Notes under the pieces: generated by a model
Databases searched by the model: none
Seen by the model: only the letters and a program-made list of their open reading frames with translations
What the model was told of the DNA's origin: nothing
Program-made: the position numbers and the translations under genes
Part shown: positions 1-13,061 of the stretch, in pieces
Layout of the letters: every line of letters starts with the position of its first letter
Position numbering within the stretch: position 1 is the stretch's first letter
Assembly (NCBI GenBank): GCA_008508345.1
Contig: QNGE01001244.1
Location: 116,889 to 180,888, forward strand
Direction of reading: 5' to 3'
DNA: 64,000 nt
Origin: Paragonimus westermani
Lineage: Eukaryota; Platyhelminthes; Trematoda; Plagiorchiida; Troglotrematidae

Positions 1-3000
1 CTTGAACTGACAACGGGGCCATTAAGACGATTTGGAGACATTTTAAAATGAGGAAGTAATAGACCACATTATCATACGCATTTCGTCGCAAAACCTATCA
101 TAGCGAGGATACCCTGGTAGTTTAAAAGCGTAACACGACAGGTGGAATTGTGAAATACAGTAAAACAGCGTTGACGAAACCTGATGAGGTGGCACGCAGA
201 GTAAGGGTTTGTGAACAGATGGTCGAGAAACGCCTTCAGAATAATGAATCACAACATGACATCGAAAAAATTGATAACAGAATGCTCTCCACTTGGATTC
301 AGTACTTCACGTTTGATTGTCAAGAGTAACCTGTACACGAGTTCTTCAAAGTAATAAACTTGGACAGCCTGATAACGCCTAGTCAACGTGTGGAATCGTG
401 CCAAATGATAGTGACGTGGGAGTTTCATTTTAGTTTGGTCAAAAACGTGGTTTGCTTTGACCGAAGATGTGGTTTTGTTTTACTGTACCAAAGTCTTTGA
501 TACGGTTGATCACTTCCTCTTGTTACTAAAAACGGAATAGGCATGGTTTTCATGAACGCAGTAAAGTCACATCGCCGATGTTGCTCTGCACTGATGACAC
601 AGAGCTCTGGTAAGTTTTAGAGTACCCGGAAGATGTAGTGACTTTACAAAACAAATCAATGGTCCATAGAAAGTGATTTTCCGTTCAATGTCAACAATTG
701 TAGTCATGCATGTTCGCCATCAAAATCATGTCGGCATGCAAAAGATTACCAGTAATTTATGTAGCTGACATGTTGTTCGCAAGTTAGCTATGCCTTCTAT
801 CAGCACACATACTCAACTGTGTAGAAAATCGAAGGTATGAATGGCATTGTAGGTTTACAAAGTGAGGTGGTGTAAACAATGTGTTTTATAGTGGAAGTTA
901 ACCGATAGAATACGACCAGCTGCGTTGTTAGAAATGCGTCTGACGAATCTCTTCAAATAGAGAAAATGAAAATGCTGAAGGTTATAGTCGTTAACTCAGT
1001 TTAAAGTTATTTTTGACCATTAACCGCATACACCACTTATCCAGCTAAACTGAACATCCAGTTTGGCTGTTAATTCAATACTAATTAGGTTGGGTTTGAG
1101 TAGAAGTCGAGGTAGTATGATGACAACCACAAACAAGAATGCGTGAAAATAAATACGTGAGCGGATTTAGTTGAAAACAGATAAATACATTTAGAAACAG
1201 AGTGAGCCAGATAAAATTATGGATTGGAATATTCTACATGCGATAACGATGAAAACAGTGCAACAATCGACTATGAGTAATCGTATTGTGAAATGGAAGA
1301 TGCTCTAAGAATCCACTGAAAGGTGTAAAATCCATTAAGAACAGACCAGAGGAAATGATAGGTGAATAGTACATGCAGTGTGGAGTACAAAGATGATAAT
1401 GAATAGGTATCATGCAATCATACATCATGCAAATTATACAAATTCCCTATTCTGTTAAAAAATGTCGGTGGCATGAGTACTTCGTTATTAACCAAAGAAA
1501 TTTCTCGATGCCTAAAGGAAAAAATCTAGTTAGATTCAGAGACAGTGTCAGAAAGTTTCCTTTATCAATTACTTTTGTTAAGTGAGAATATGTTGACATG
1601 TTTAAAAATGTTACGGTACAAGCAGCAGTTTGTTGGTGTACTAGCGTTCCAGAACCACACATTACAATAAGGAGAACTTGCCCACATGACATTAAGAATA
1701 GCACATGAGTCGGTGACATTGAGTATGGTTCACCAAAATTCCACTGATCTGCTGCTTTCGACGTCCTTTTGAAAAGAGAAACCAAGCCAAATCAGAAAGG
1801 ATAGAGCAAACAAGATCAGTCGCCAATCAGACAAGTAAGCCGAACACACTAAAGAAACAAAGTTGACCCAACGGTCGTTGCGATGAAGCAACAGCATTCA
1901 CGATGTTCCCCGTCATGCACTACCTGGATACTAATCATGCTGGCAATAAAACACGTCCAGGTGTAACTAACAGGCAACTTTGTGTGATTGTTTTAAAAGT
2001 TGTAGAGTATGGAGTAGTGGAGAAGAGCTGTCAAGGAACCGTTAAATCTACCTCATGATTCAGTCGCCATTCACGTAATGACTGACTTACGACCTACACC
2101 TGGCTAAGAAGCAATGTTTCGTCAAGAAATGGGAAGAAATACCTGTAACCTTCACGAGTCTCATGCACCATACAGCTACCTGTTTCCAAAATATTTAACA
2201 TATCCCACTATTAGCAGAAGAAAGTCCTAACTGTTACCTACTCGACTATTCATTACTACTCTACCGGTCGGCTGCAGATCTACTGTGCTTGTGTACTGGT
2301 CTCCACTTGGTGCTTATTTATTGGCCGATGAATGCACTTGAGTGGTTTATTTTTGCTCACAATAGACGTCCTACTAAACAGCATAACCTTTAGAGCTAAA
2401 TAAATTGAATATTTTTCCATGGGACACGGAAGAAATTAGGCGTTAGGCATAAGAAGAGTACGTTATCGTGACAAACGCTGATTGGGCTTTGAAGCGCGCA
2501 TGCGAAATGAATGGAGCGTTCACTCACCGGGAATAGCAAAGCAGTTTCTCAGGCAGTTGTAACTGCAAGTTAGTTGCACACATTCTGGGGTGGTAACGCA
2601 GACGATAACCCATTAGGGGTAAGGGGTATATGGGAACGGTTGTGCAATGGGATTAACGGTTCTGCGAAAAACCAATCCAAACCATTCATCATGGTAAATG
2701 TACATTGTGATGATCCATTCTTTATGGGGAAATCTAGTTGTTACGTGCACACGTGGAAGCTGTGTTATTCCATCGTGCACAATGCAATACACAGAGTAGT
2801 ACACACACACTGGTGCTCGTATTCACATTTATTTGGTTTGCACAATTTGGGGCTATGCGTCAAAACAGCCTTCTTTGTCTTGCCGTTTTCCATAAATACA
2901 TTCTTTACAGCAGACGTCGAAAGGGTGGTTTGGACAAAGTTGGACAAGCGTACCGAACTCAATAGGATCTGAACCAGAAATGCTAAGGATTTGTAGTCAG

Positions 3001-4457
3001 CGTCGCAATGAAACAACTTTCACAAACAGCTTTAATGGGAGTAGACCAATCATATGAGCTGGGGATAGCGCAAATACAGAAACGGTAATGACGGATTGGT
3101 ATTAACGGTTGGTAGAATCCCAATCAACAATATGTCTGCAGAACTATCAGGACTGGAAGAGGAAAACGTATCCTTAAGGTTGACAGTCACAGTAGCTATG
3201 ATTGTGGCATCTCAAACGGATAATCAGCCATACACGTACAAACACAAATTAAGTATGCATACCGCCGCGTTGCGCTTTGGATTATCAGCAGTACAAAAAT
3301 AGAAAAAACCACAATTCGGGATGAATAGCATTGTTTTTTTATTCAAGCCGAGCATTAATAGGTTCAACAATAGATAATTGCCTTACCGTAAACTTGGTTT
3401 TAAAATATCCCTGATGTGCCATATCAGTGGCATGTACCATTTGTAGAATACAATCCCGCACAGTCATCCTGAGAAATAAGATAAGATACAAATCAATATT
3501 TAATAGAAGACACAATGAGTCTCATGACAAGTGCGAATATGCAGTCGACACTTTTAGCGACAGTAGACGGTTTAAAACACGGAATTTATTGCTAAGGTGA
3601 TGAATCACACCTATATTATCCACCAATCGTGTTTAATACAAACCATTTAACTTCGTCTCTCGAGCTGGGATCTTCGTGGTTCACACAATCAGGTTTACAG
3701 AAATGATGGTTAATCCGGCTCAATAGATTGAATGCCAATCCCGTTTGGCCGAGTTGTCTCAGAACTAAGTACAACTGGTAAAACATGGCAGTGAAAGCTG
3801 CAATAGAGCTGACGGTTCTGCACAGGATATCTTGTTCTCACTTACAGTCCAGCTGTTCGTCCAGACAGTGTAGGCACTTTCAGACTGGTTGCTTCACACA
3901 GGTGCCTTCAGCAATCGAATCTCCTCCCTTCTCTGTTTCATTTTCTATACATCATTCCAAGGTCGCGTGTCGGGTACTGGTTTACAGCGTTGGGTGGTGC
4001 CCCCGAAAGGTGTAACTGTAATCAAGCAATCCTGAACTTCTCCAGCAAACAGAAACTCCAACTTGTCAAACAAAGATGACGAGACATAAAAATGTACAAG
4101 TGATAGCCCAAATGACCTTGAATGTGAATCAAGTACACGCTTATCATCGTGTCACTAACTATATAACCTCGATGATGATGATGAGGTCATTTGACCACGA
4201 GGAAAGCTGATACACTGCCAACAATACTTCCACTTTTCGTTCTATCTATCAGGAGGTTAATGTGGTGAAACCGTGCAGCACAACGAGCTAGTTCGTGGAA
4301 CATACAAAGTTACAAAAATGCTATTGATGTACCTCAGCCCTGTGTATTTCGATTTTTCCGGTTGCATGCCTGTATTATTACAAGAAAATTGTGCCTATGT
4401 ACAAGGGTTTGGTTGTCAGGCGATATATATTTAAGAATTTTCCGTAAGGTATTCTTC
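1..4457. other. No recognisable gene
   Basis: No domain, RNA gene or known repeat was recognised. The longest open frame is 132 codons at 2574-2972 on the plus strand. Other open frames overlap it on both strands and it shows no motif, so it is not called. Confidence 0.6.
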
Positions 4458-4590
4458 GACGCTCTACTGATGTTCGTTAATGATTTCGGTTACAACACTC
4501 CTGAGGAAGGTCACCCAAGGTAGTTGAAACGTAGAGTGTTACAAGTTGCTCGCAACATCGTGTTATACTGAATCTATTTATCAGTAGTCC
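4458..4590 (+). repeat. Dispersed PLE-type hammerhead repeat, copy 1
   Basis: This block is shared with copies near 47.84 kb and 52.3-52.5 kb. The common part starts around a TTCGTTAATG...ATTTCG stretch, runs through a hammerhead-like core and ends near AATCTATTTATC. Downstream of the core, GTTG/CAAC at 4545-4548 and 4553-4556 can form a small hairpin. Hammerheads of this minimal kind are known from the terminal repeats of Penelope-like elements. No PLE coding region adjoins this copy, so it is probably a solo or truncated terminal repeat. Confidence 0.6.
4494..4540 (+). ncRNA. Hammerhead ribozyme, minimal type I
   Basis: Order 5' to 3': stem I strand AACACTC (4494-4500), core CTGAGGA (4501-4507, fits CUGANGA), a stem II region with some mismatches (4508-4525), GAAA (4526-4529), CG, then T and A (4532-4533), then GAGTGTT (4534-4540), which pairs with the first strand over 7 bases. 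Helix III is reduced to one A-T pair around CG. The palindrome ACGT (4529-4532) could instead pair between two molecules. All core residues are present. Self-cleavage would fall after A4533. This copy has the best stem I of the family but a weaker stem II than the 52-kb minus copy. Confidence 0.7.
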
Positions 4591-4599
4591 ACAGAATTT

Positions 4600-7500
4600 T
4601 GTAACAATTACCACATCTAAAAAAGTGCTGAACTCGTGTTCATGATGAGGTTGGAAGAAAAAATCAGACTTAAGAGAGTGATACACTGCGCTATCAGTGT
4701 TGGTACAACTCCAACTGTTTCATGATTCTATTGCTCAGCTATGAACTACGGGACTGGTAATTCGAAAACATTGCTTATGCACGCGAACGTTTGTTAGCAG
4801 AACAGCCTTGTTTGGGAAGTTGGTTGAGAGAGTCGAAGAAAGCAAAATGAACAAATAACTTCACGGTAGACAGTTTTGGGCCTGTGATATGGTGTTATCA
4901 CGTGCTGGTTGACAGTGGTATGAATTCATACCAAACTGGTGACCAAATGATGATCGCTAGGAGCAAAAGCCACAACTCTTTTTGTAGCTGTGTTAAATGA
5001 TTCTTAGCTGGCTGATCGAGTTCCCTGTTTGAGAAAAAAGTGTAACAGCCGAAGAAAAAGCGGGTGATGCTCCGTTCTTTAAAGTCGTTAATAACATACA
5101 CTACTGCACCGAGTACTAACCAGTGGAAATCGACTACGAAAACTAAGCAGCTTGTACTTCCATGTATCTTCGAAGTACAAATCACGTTTGAGAGACAAAC
5201 AGACTGTACAGATAAGGAGTTACTAGTCGAACAGTTTACATAACTGTGTTGTAAGCGATAAACCAATGGCGCATTTTTTTTATCTCGAAGCCAACATTTG
5301 CTCTGATTATAATCCCAGCCACTTTCAATATTTGTTACCATGCCAACAGAAATTTGTCGATAAACGGAAAAAAACCACACGGCTCTTTTGTTTCACTTCA
5401 ACCACATAACAATAGAAAGCTGAAAAGTGTGCATTGCAAACATACTTGTAACGGACAGTAAAAACCTAGCAGTTCGAACGCGTGAAACATCGTGTTTAAG
5501 TAAATCTACTGTTCATGTTTAACGATTGGATAAATGTCAACATTCCCTGTTCTACCTTTACAAAACGATGAGTGTCGGCGATGTGCGGTTGATTGCACTG
5601 AAACGTAAGGATAAATGCGAATTTTCCAAGAACGCAGAAATGCACCATGCAGAAAAATGTAACATCCAACTGCGAAAAAACAGGCAATAAGACTGTGGAA
5701 ATCAACCGCAGACGCTCAACATCGTAGATACATTTCATGGTACAGTGTCTTGAATAAAAGCACGCGACGTGCACGTGTGTGACTGACTTTCAAATTTTTC
5801 AGTCGTTGTTGGAGTGTAATTTTCGATGCCCATGGTGCCACAGAGAGTAGACCAGTCAACACGTTGTTACAAATGTTTGGTGAATCAACGCATTCGCTAC
5901 AAGGAGCTAGCTGCGTTTTCACACAGGTGATTTACTTATTCTGCTATGAAAGCAATGCGACAGATCACATTAAGTCTCATTAATGATGATCACCGAAGAT
6001 TATTCACGTTCCAACTCAAGACAAACTGGCTACTGAGATACAGCTGATTGCTTACTCTGTATACTGCGGGGTTTTGTTTGAGGGATGCCAATTTTTGCAA
6101 CCAGCTACAATAACCCATAGCCATCATGAGGAAGTTAACAACCAACGTTTGACAATTTCCCCTAATGCATTTTGATGGGAATCTAATCATAGTTTATATT
6201 CACAACACAATGCATCACACTATCATCTTGCGTCTGCTCTCACTCACTCCTTCTATCGATTTTGTTTTCCCAATGTTCACTTGGAGAAGTTCCAGGACAA
6301 TTTGGAAACGACGACTCAGAATATTTCGCCAATTTCGAAAAACCAAAGATAAAAATATCTTTGATCCGTGTAATTGTGTTTCCTTATTTCTCTAGGGTAG
6401 TAATATACTGTAAATTCTTGCAGATTTTACTTTCTAAGATATGACTAAATTAAAATCAATGGTGATGCTTATCATTCTCGTGATCATTCAGTGCTCAAAC
6501 AACACACAGTTCTAACTGACTTCTTGCAATGAGAACTCTGTTTCATGATATGTCGTAATATCAATTCTAGAGATGGTAATACGCATCAACATACAACGCA
6601 AATCATAAAATTAGAACCATTGTGAGATTGTGTCGACTATGTCGATGAGAATTCGAATGTGACACAGGCTTATTTAGCAGTAAAAAAAAATGAAACAAAC
6701 ACAGAACAGTAAGACGAAGATCCTATTTCACCTCATACGAAGGCCAATGTTTGGGGAATCTGTATGCAGCTCTCAAAGATAGCAACAGGGTTTACGCGTT
6801 GTATCAGCTTCGACGATAGATGTATGTATGTTGTGAGTTAATATCGCTTGAAAAGAAAGCATACCATGCAGAACGAGTGACCTGTGACCCAAATAACCTT
6901 GAAGAGTAACTGAGGCACAAACACAGTTTGTTACGAAGAAACAATCAGCCGGAGACGTTTGTTATCCAACATGAAGAAATGAATCACCTCGCTGAGAGAT
7001 ATTAATGTCATGAAGGAGAACGTACCTCTATTGGTTAATCGAACAGAAGATAATGGACATATGGGCATGGAAACGAAGTTTACGGAAGTGTACCAAAAAG
7101 GTATTTCCAAGGGTCGCATAGAGAATATGTTGAAACACTCGGCCTATCATATTTTGGCGTTTCACATACAGACTGTTCGACTGGCCTGAATCAATTATTC
7201 CGTAGCAAACCAACTGCAACTGGAAATCTAGCTATATTGCACTTACAACGAGCTTACCAAGACACTATTGAAAACTGTCTAACGTATCCCAGTAAGAACA
7301 AAGTCTGATCGACCAACTGCGTAACATCAGAGCACCTGACATGTAACGAGAAATGGGGACAGCACTCTGAAATTGAAACTACTTAGAACGGAGGAAGCTC
7401 ATGAAGTGGTGCATATTTTCGTTCAAAATGATAAAAAGGTGACATGTCCATTCTAACGGATTTTCCATCAAACACACTATCGATGCACACCAGTGGTGTA

Positions 7501-9570
7501 CCACCTTGTTCCAATGCTGCTTGTTCATATACTGCCAATTTGACCTGCCTACTACGTCCATTGAGTAGCGGTCATTGGCACTTAGCACCTGCCCACCAGC
7601 CAGGGTCTCAGACATAAAATGTAAACGAACAGGCCAGAAGTGTACTTTTAGATATCGCACGCCACTCACAACTGTTCACAACTTCTTAATTCAGACAGCA
7701 GTTTTGGTTGACTTGTTTTTAAACAAGAAACACTAACCCCTGTTACGGTTAATTAACAACGTATACGCCGTGTCCTGACCAACATTTCAACTGTGGTTCA
7801 GTAACCTGTCACGAGAACATTTTGGTGACCACACACGTTAAATAAAATCCACAGAAAAATCCTGACGGTAAGGTCAACGGGATGATTACTGTATCTCCCC
7901 TAGAAGCGATAAAGTAACTTGGCATTGAACACGAACGAACATTTGACTAACCCTTCAAATGTGATTTTACTGCCATGGAAGTAAACACGGTCAGTTCAGA
8001 AACATGTGGACCGGAGTTCAGATCCTCCTGGTATGAACGTATGTGCGCTAGAGATGAGCGCTAAAAAGTCTAGTGGTTTTTAAGAAAAGGGTTTGCTGAT
8101 ATGTCGGCCTATCTACAAAATCTACAATCTAAATAAACACAATCAAATCAGTTAGCAATTCATCATAAAATAAACTTCAGAGCGATTTTTACTTCGTAAA
8201 CGACACGAAGGGCTTCTATTGCCAATATCTCCCAACATACATGCGACGACAGCTCTGAGTTTTCTCTGACAGACTAATACAGTCTACCTGATAGAAATAT
8301 GGGCTTTTCACCACTGTCAAGAAATACACTCACTCACCAATCTGCAGAATTGAGACATTTGGCTAGACCGCTTCCATGTAAAATGGTTAAACCGACTCGT
8401 GCGTGATGCCGTTCCAGGACTGAATCACCCTGAAAAACACAAACGAAATGACAGCCGCAATTGATCAGACTGACAACAGTGAAGTCGATGCTATTATTCG
8501 CAACCTGAAAGAATGACGTTTACGTAAACAACATTACCGGTTGTTGTTACTTGGTAAACCTCGGTCAACTGGATCACGTGCTACCGGGATAACAATTTCC
8601 CATCAGCTAGTTTAGTGAACAGTTGGAAGATTTAGACAATACGCTGTTCTAATAGATTGGACAAACAGAAGAAATCAAGTCATACCGTAAAATTTGTCCA
8701 TGTCAAAACATTAAGGTCAGAGTAGACTGTTTTGGTATAAAGTGACGTGTAACGAACGTGGAGAGAGGGTTTATTAACCAGTCAGTAGGTTGCGAATAAA
8801 AACATCGTCTAGTGCTCAATGAAAAAAAGTAGATAGTAGCGAAATCTGTCAATTGCGAGCCAACCACGTCGGGTTGCATTTCGACAACTTAGAATATCCC
8901 CCTTCTAATGTGAATGATTTGCCAGTAACTGTTACACACGTGCCGTTTTCGGCTTATGTGCCAGATCACTATGTACCGGTGTTTGATTTGCGAATTACGA
9001 ATCGACTAGCTGCCAGCAATCAGTCTGAGGCTAGACAGAAACATTCGACATTACCCACGTGATGTTTTACTGATCACAACTTATCTGAAGAGAGTAATTA
9101 ACACACGAACGCCAATTAGCCCAAAAGTCCACTGGAATACGAAATACGGGATAGATTGTTAGCAATCAGCGGATCATAGTGTGATCGTATGTTTCAGAGC
9201 CATGATGTACTTTACGCATTATAATAAGTACGGAATAGGTCTGATAACAGAGATAACGCACACAAGAAATTGTTACGCTGTTCTTATGACTTGTGGTTGG
9301 CAACAGTAGAATAGATTGCAATTAGACGGGTACAATGACGTAAGTGTTATTGTTGTTCGACTGAAAGGTCTTAGCAGAGGGTCATATTAACGGAGAAGAG
9401 CAATGGAAACAGTAAACATCATTTTATCCACACTTGAAAAACAACTTCTAGTATGTACGTAGATGTATGAACGATGAACAGTTGAGTAGAAAACTTGTAG
9501 GGATAGAGCCACATGTATCCTCCTTCTCTCAGCACAAGCCAAGTCAGCTGTTTCCTTCTATTATCATGAA
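4600..9570. other. No recognisable gene
   Basis: Nothing defensible is visible. The longest open frame in the whole window, 160 codons at 4898-5380 on the minus strand, lies here. It has no motif and a Ser/Cys/Phe-rich composition typical of chance antisense frames in AT-rich DNA. A 96-codon minus-strand frame at 7379-7669 is likewise unrecognised. Confidence 0.55.
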
Positions 9571-9576
9571 CCTATT

Positions 9577-10060
9577 GTGGTGGATTGCCAGGTCGGGGGT
9601 GCGAGTTTTCGAACGCTCGGCCGAATACCTCAACGTGGGGGGGNNNNNNNNNNNNNNNNNNNNNNNNNNNNNNNNNNNNNNNNNNNNNNNNNNNNNNNNN
9701 NNNNNNNNNNNNNNNNNNNNNNNNNNNNNNNNNNNNNNNNNNNNNNNNNNNNNNNNNNNNNNNNNNNNNNNNAACAGACGAGGAATGGCAAGCGAAAAAC
9801 CCTCCGATAGAAGGCACCGGTCACGCACGTAAACCGGTTAGAAGTGCACACGACGTGTGAACGGAAACCGGGGGGTGCTGCGGGTTGGAATTGCGACTTA
9901 TAAACGAGAGCGCGCGTTGCATGTGACTAGCGGTTTGGACAATAAAGATTGTGCTTTATTGGACGCCTTCTCGCTACACTATGACATCTACGATCTACCC
10001 AATCGCTTTACCCTCGTACCATTTTCTGTCAATGACTTCCGTTATTGTTACTTGATTTGA
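9577..10060 (+). repeat. Possible LTR-like repeat block around an assembly gap
   Basis: The segment looks richer in G+C than its neighbours and surrounds a run of N. A TATA-like CTTATAAA at about 9897-9904 is followed by AATAAA at about 9941, a spacing seen in retrotransposon LTRs, where promoter and polyadenylation signal lie close together. No second copy, target-site duplication or primer-binding site was seen in the window. It could equally be an unrelated interspersed repeat. The LTR reading is inference only. Confidence 0.25.
9644..9772. other. Assembly gap (129 N)
   Basis: A run of 129 unknown bases. It starts directly after a seven-base G run, which may be why the assembly broke here. 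Confidence 0.98.
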
Positions 10061-13020
10061 TATACAATTGTACCAGCCTAAAATGAGAATTGATTGAAGA
10101 CAGTCCTGTTCGTGGAAACCACAAGTGATCTACGAAATTGTTAGTCACTGAGATATCGTTGTGAACAGTGATGAAATTGTAAGATGCAAAAACCACCAGG
10201 AAAATGATTGGATAACTGAGAAATTCGATAGAAGTCATAGTGACCAAACACGTAAAAATCAAGAAACTGAGTTATGCCCAACAGCAACAGGATACTCTAC
10301 AGTTACACAACCACATCTACAGCAAACAAAATGCATCAAATTATAAATTCTATTGTACAGTCCAGTCTTCAACAAAAATTGTTGGGACTGAAGGGAAATT
10401 GTGCTAAGCAAATGATGAGAGAAAAGCCATGTGTGCGGAAACAGGCGCACACAGATTTATAATGGGACTCAGCTGAACTTCTGGATACAAATTTGGAAAG
10501 TTTAGCACAGACTGGATGATTGGAATGATAAAAAACTTTTGCAGGTAAGCAACTGACATACTTTCAAATGTACGATAAAAGTACGATAATTCAACGAGAT
10601 TCGTAAGAGAAATATCACCACTACTGGTCGAGAAGCATTTGAAACGTGTGGGCAAACGATCGAAAACAATGTAACCAGCGAGAAGAGACGAACAGGACAT
10701 CATAAGACGGAAGTCAAACTAAAAACGGAAGGGTGAAAAGGAAGGGGGGGGGGTAAAACGGCTCTAGAAGTAAAACATGTCGTCTTATTGAATGAAAAAC
10801 GAAGAAACGAAGTCCAAGTGTAGCAATAGCATAAAAACTAAACATCGGCACTTACGAAGCGGAACGTTTACAGTTAGTTGCTAGAACCGATCATCAGAAA
10901 ACTTGCTTACAGTATATTCCTTCGAGAATGGAAAAATGAAAGCAACAAGTAAACGTATTTGAACATATTGAAGGTTAGAATGATGAGTCAGTTCGGTAAG
11001 ACAATTCTACAAGGAAAGAGGATATTTGTGAATGGGTAATTACGAACATGACAGAGTTTGCCTACTTGAGCACAAACGAACTATTGGAAAAGGACGGGGA
11101 AGAAGGGTCACACAACACGAAAAGAAGAAATAACGATTGAAGGAAGATTGAATTCGTAATGGGCGAATAAGTGACCCGAGCGATTAAGTATGCAGACTGA
11201 GAAAGAGTGGAAAAATGATCGCTCAACAAGATTGGTAGAAACCGTTGAATATCACATTCCTCGGAAAAAATGAACAGTATGATCCAATCCATGCGCAGTT
11301 GAACACATTGTTATAATGAAGTGAGCAGAAACAGGCTAATTTGTATGTGCTATCCAGCACTGAATGAACACGGTAGGATGGGGATTATACAAGAGGTCGT
11401 GGAAATAAAATGAAGCGGATCCGTGTTGTTCTTTTGCGTTAGTAGATATTTCAGAATAATCATCTCAAAAATTTCCAAAGCCATCGATGTACATACAGTT
11501 TGTCGAAGTTCAATATGTTCTCTAGCTTTGGTATGAAGTTGCTAACTATATAACAGCAGCCAACCTTGAGTTGCCTAGTAAACGTGTGAAAGACTTACAA
11601 AAATTTTGGTTCATCACTGGAAACCAATTAGAAACATTCCATTACAACAGCAGCGGGTTGCATCACTTCTTCAGGCACAGCTGTGTGTCAAGCAACGAAA
11701 CTGACATACCAAGAACGACTAACATTCAGCGGGCCACCAGGGAAAACTATTTAACATCACAAAATGACCTCTGTGTGGGACAGCCAACATTGATTAGGTG
11801 CCACGACCTTCAGGATTTCATGGTAGCCTTTATCACCGAGTAATGTGGTGATTTAGAGGCGTTCGTCTGTTTGAAACTACCCGACGTTCACTAAGGTAGA
11901 CTGTCGCTTCAGGAACTCCCAGTAATGAACCTACCAGCTACAAAATGGAAGGCAAAACATTGGTTTTGCGGACGCGGATGTTCAAACTTCGTTACGATGT
12001 CACTCAAATTACTTGGGCCGAGCACCACACGCTGTTTCTACCGCCGTTGTGCATCATGCTTGCACAACCTGATGGACTGTTATATACCTTATTTCCGGAC
12101 ACCGATGATGGTGTATTGATGGTTGGTTGACTTCCCTCTTTCACATACTCGCCTTGTGTACAAGTGTTACGCAGTTACTCGCATGCGTTGATTCGCTCTT
12201 TTGTGCCCGACGTGCGACCTGTTATGATTAGTTACATTTCGCGCCAAGTTATGATGAAAGTTACCTGGTTGATGGATTCGTCCCTGTACGCACGATACCA
12301 CAACACTAAGCAGTATATGAGCGCACAAAGAAACAAAACGACTTAATCCACCTCTGAACACCGGTCGAAGTGATTTCACAACTACACAGTTTTCTTCTGA
12401 AATACGCCCTCTATCATTCGACAGGCTTTCCTGAGACAAGGAGACAAAAACTTATTATTACGTACAGAAAAAGCGTTGTCTATGGGCAGCAAACGCCAAG
12501 AGGAAGATTAAAATAACTAGCCAAATAGTCCCTTCAGATAGAAAGGACAAGAGGAACAGACAAAATAAGACGTACTGCAGCATAAACCTCTCTTAATCTG
12601 GCGAAGATGTCAGGAAAACACTGTCAATAAGGACAACCAGGTAGGGTGGATGGCAATGTTTACCATAAACCACACTAGAAAACTTGGCAACTAAATGGGC
12701 TGAGTTATCCAGTGGCGACCGACTGCTAAAAGAAAACAAATGTGGGACGATTGGATTAAAGTTTGTTTTCACCCCGTTAGTGAAGATGAACACCTCAGAT
12801 TGTCACTCTGCATTGGTTAAGGTTACTAGGGCTCAAAATGGTATCTATGATACTTCTCGCACTCAAACAAACACTCCGCCACTCGTCTCGTCGTTGTGTG
12901 GACTCATCAAGTAGAGATAGCCTGAGTGGGAAGTCGAACCGGCTACCTCTTACACGCCTGGCTACCATTTCTGAGAGGTGACCTGTAGCGTGAGGGATTG
13001 CCAATTCGAGCCCCCATTTA
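10061..13020. other. No recognisable gene; short G homopolymer
   Basis: A ten-base G run lies at 10744-10753. Open frames of 60-99 codons (for example 10404-10703 minus and 11945-12130 plus) show no motif. Near 12930-12990, read on the minus strand, a stretch resembles a decayed tRNA-derived promoter (GGTTCGACTTCC), but A and B boxes are too close together to call it. Confidence 0.5.
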
Positions 13021-13061
13021 GACTACCTTTACCTGATGAAACTAAACAAAGACGAAATAGG
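13021..13061 (+). repeat. Short dispersed repeat, partner of 44086-44126
   Basis: A 41-base stretch matches 44086-44126 at 32 of 41 positions in the same orientation. Both keep AAACAAAGACGAAA. In the 44-kb partner the ends ACCTG and CAGGT are complementary, so the stretch can fold as a hairpin; here the second end has become TAGGC. It contains CTGATGA and GACGAAA, which recalls a hammerhead, but no stem II can be drawn, so it is not called a ribozyme. Confidence 0.4.

Noticed and set aside
2574..2972. 132-codon plus-strand open frame
   Set aside because: Overlapped by frames on both strands and Cys/His/Trp-rich without pattern; no known domain.
4898..5380. 160-codon open frame on the minus strand, the longest in the window
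   Set aside because: No family motif and no splice or start context; composition typical of chance antisense frames. Length is within chance for 64 kb read in six frames.
12930..13010. tRNA-like GGTTCGACTTCC on the minus strand
   Set aside because: The only A-box candidate is about 15 bases away, too close for a tRNA or an intact SINE head.
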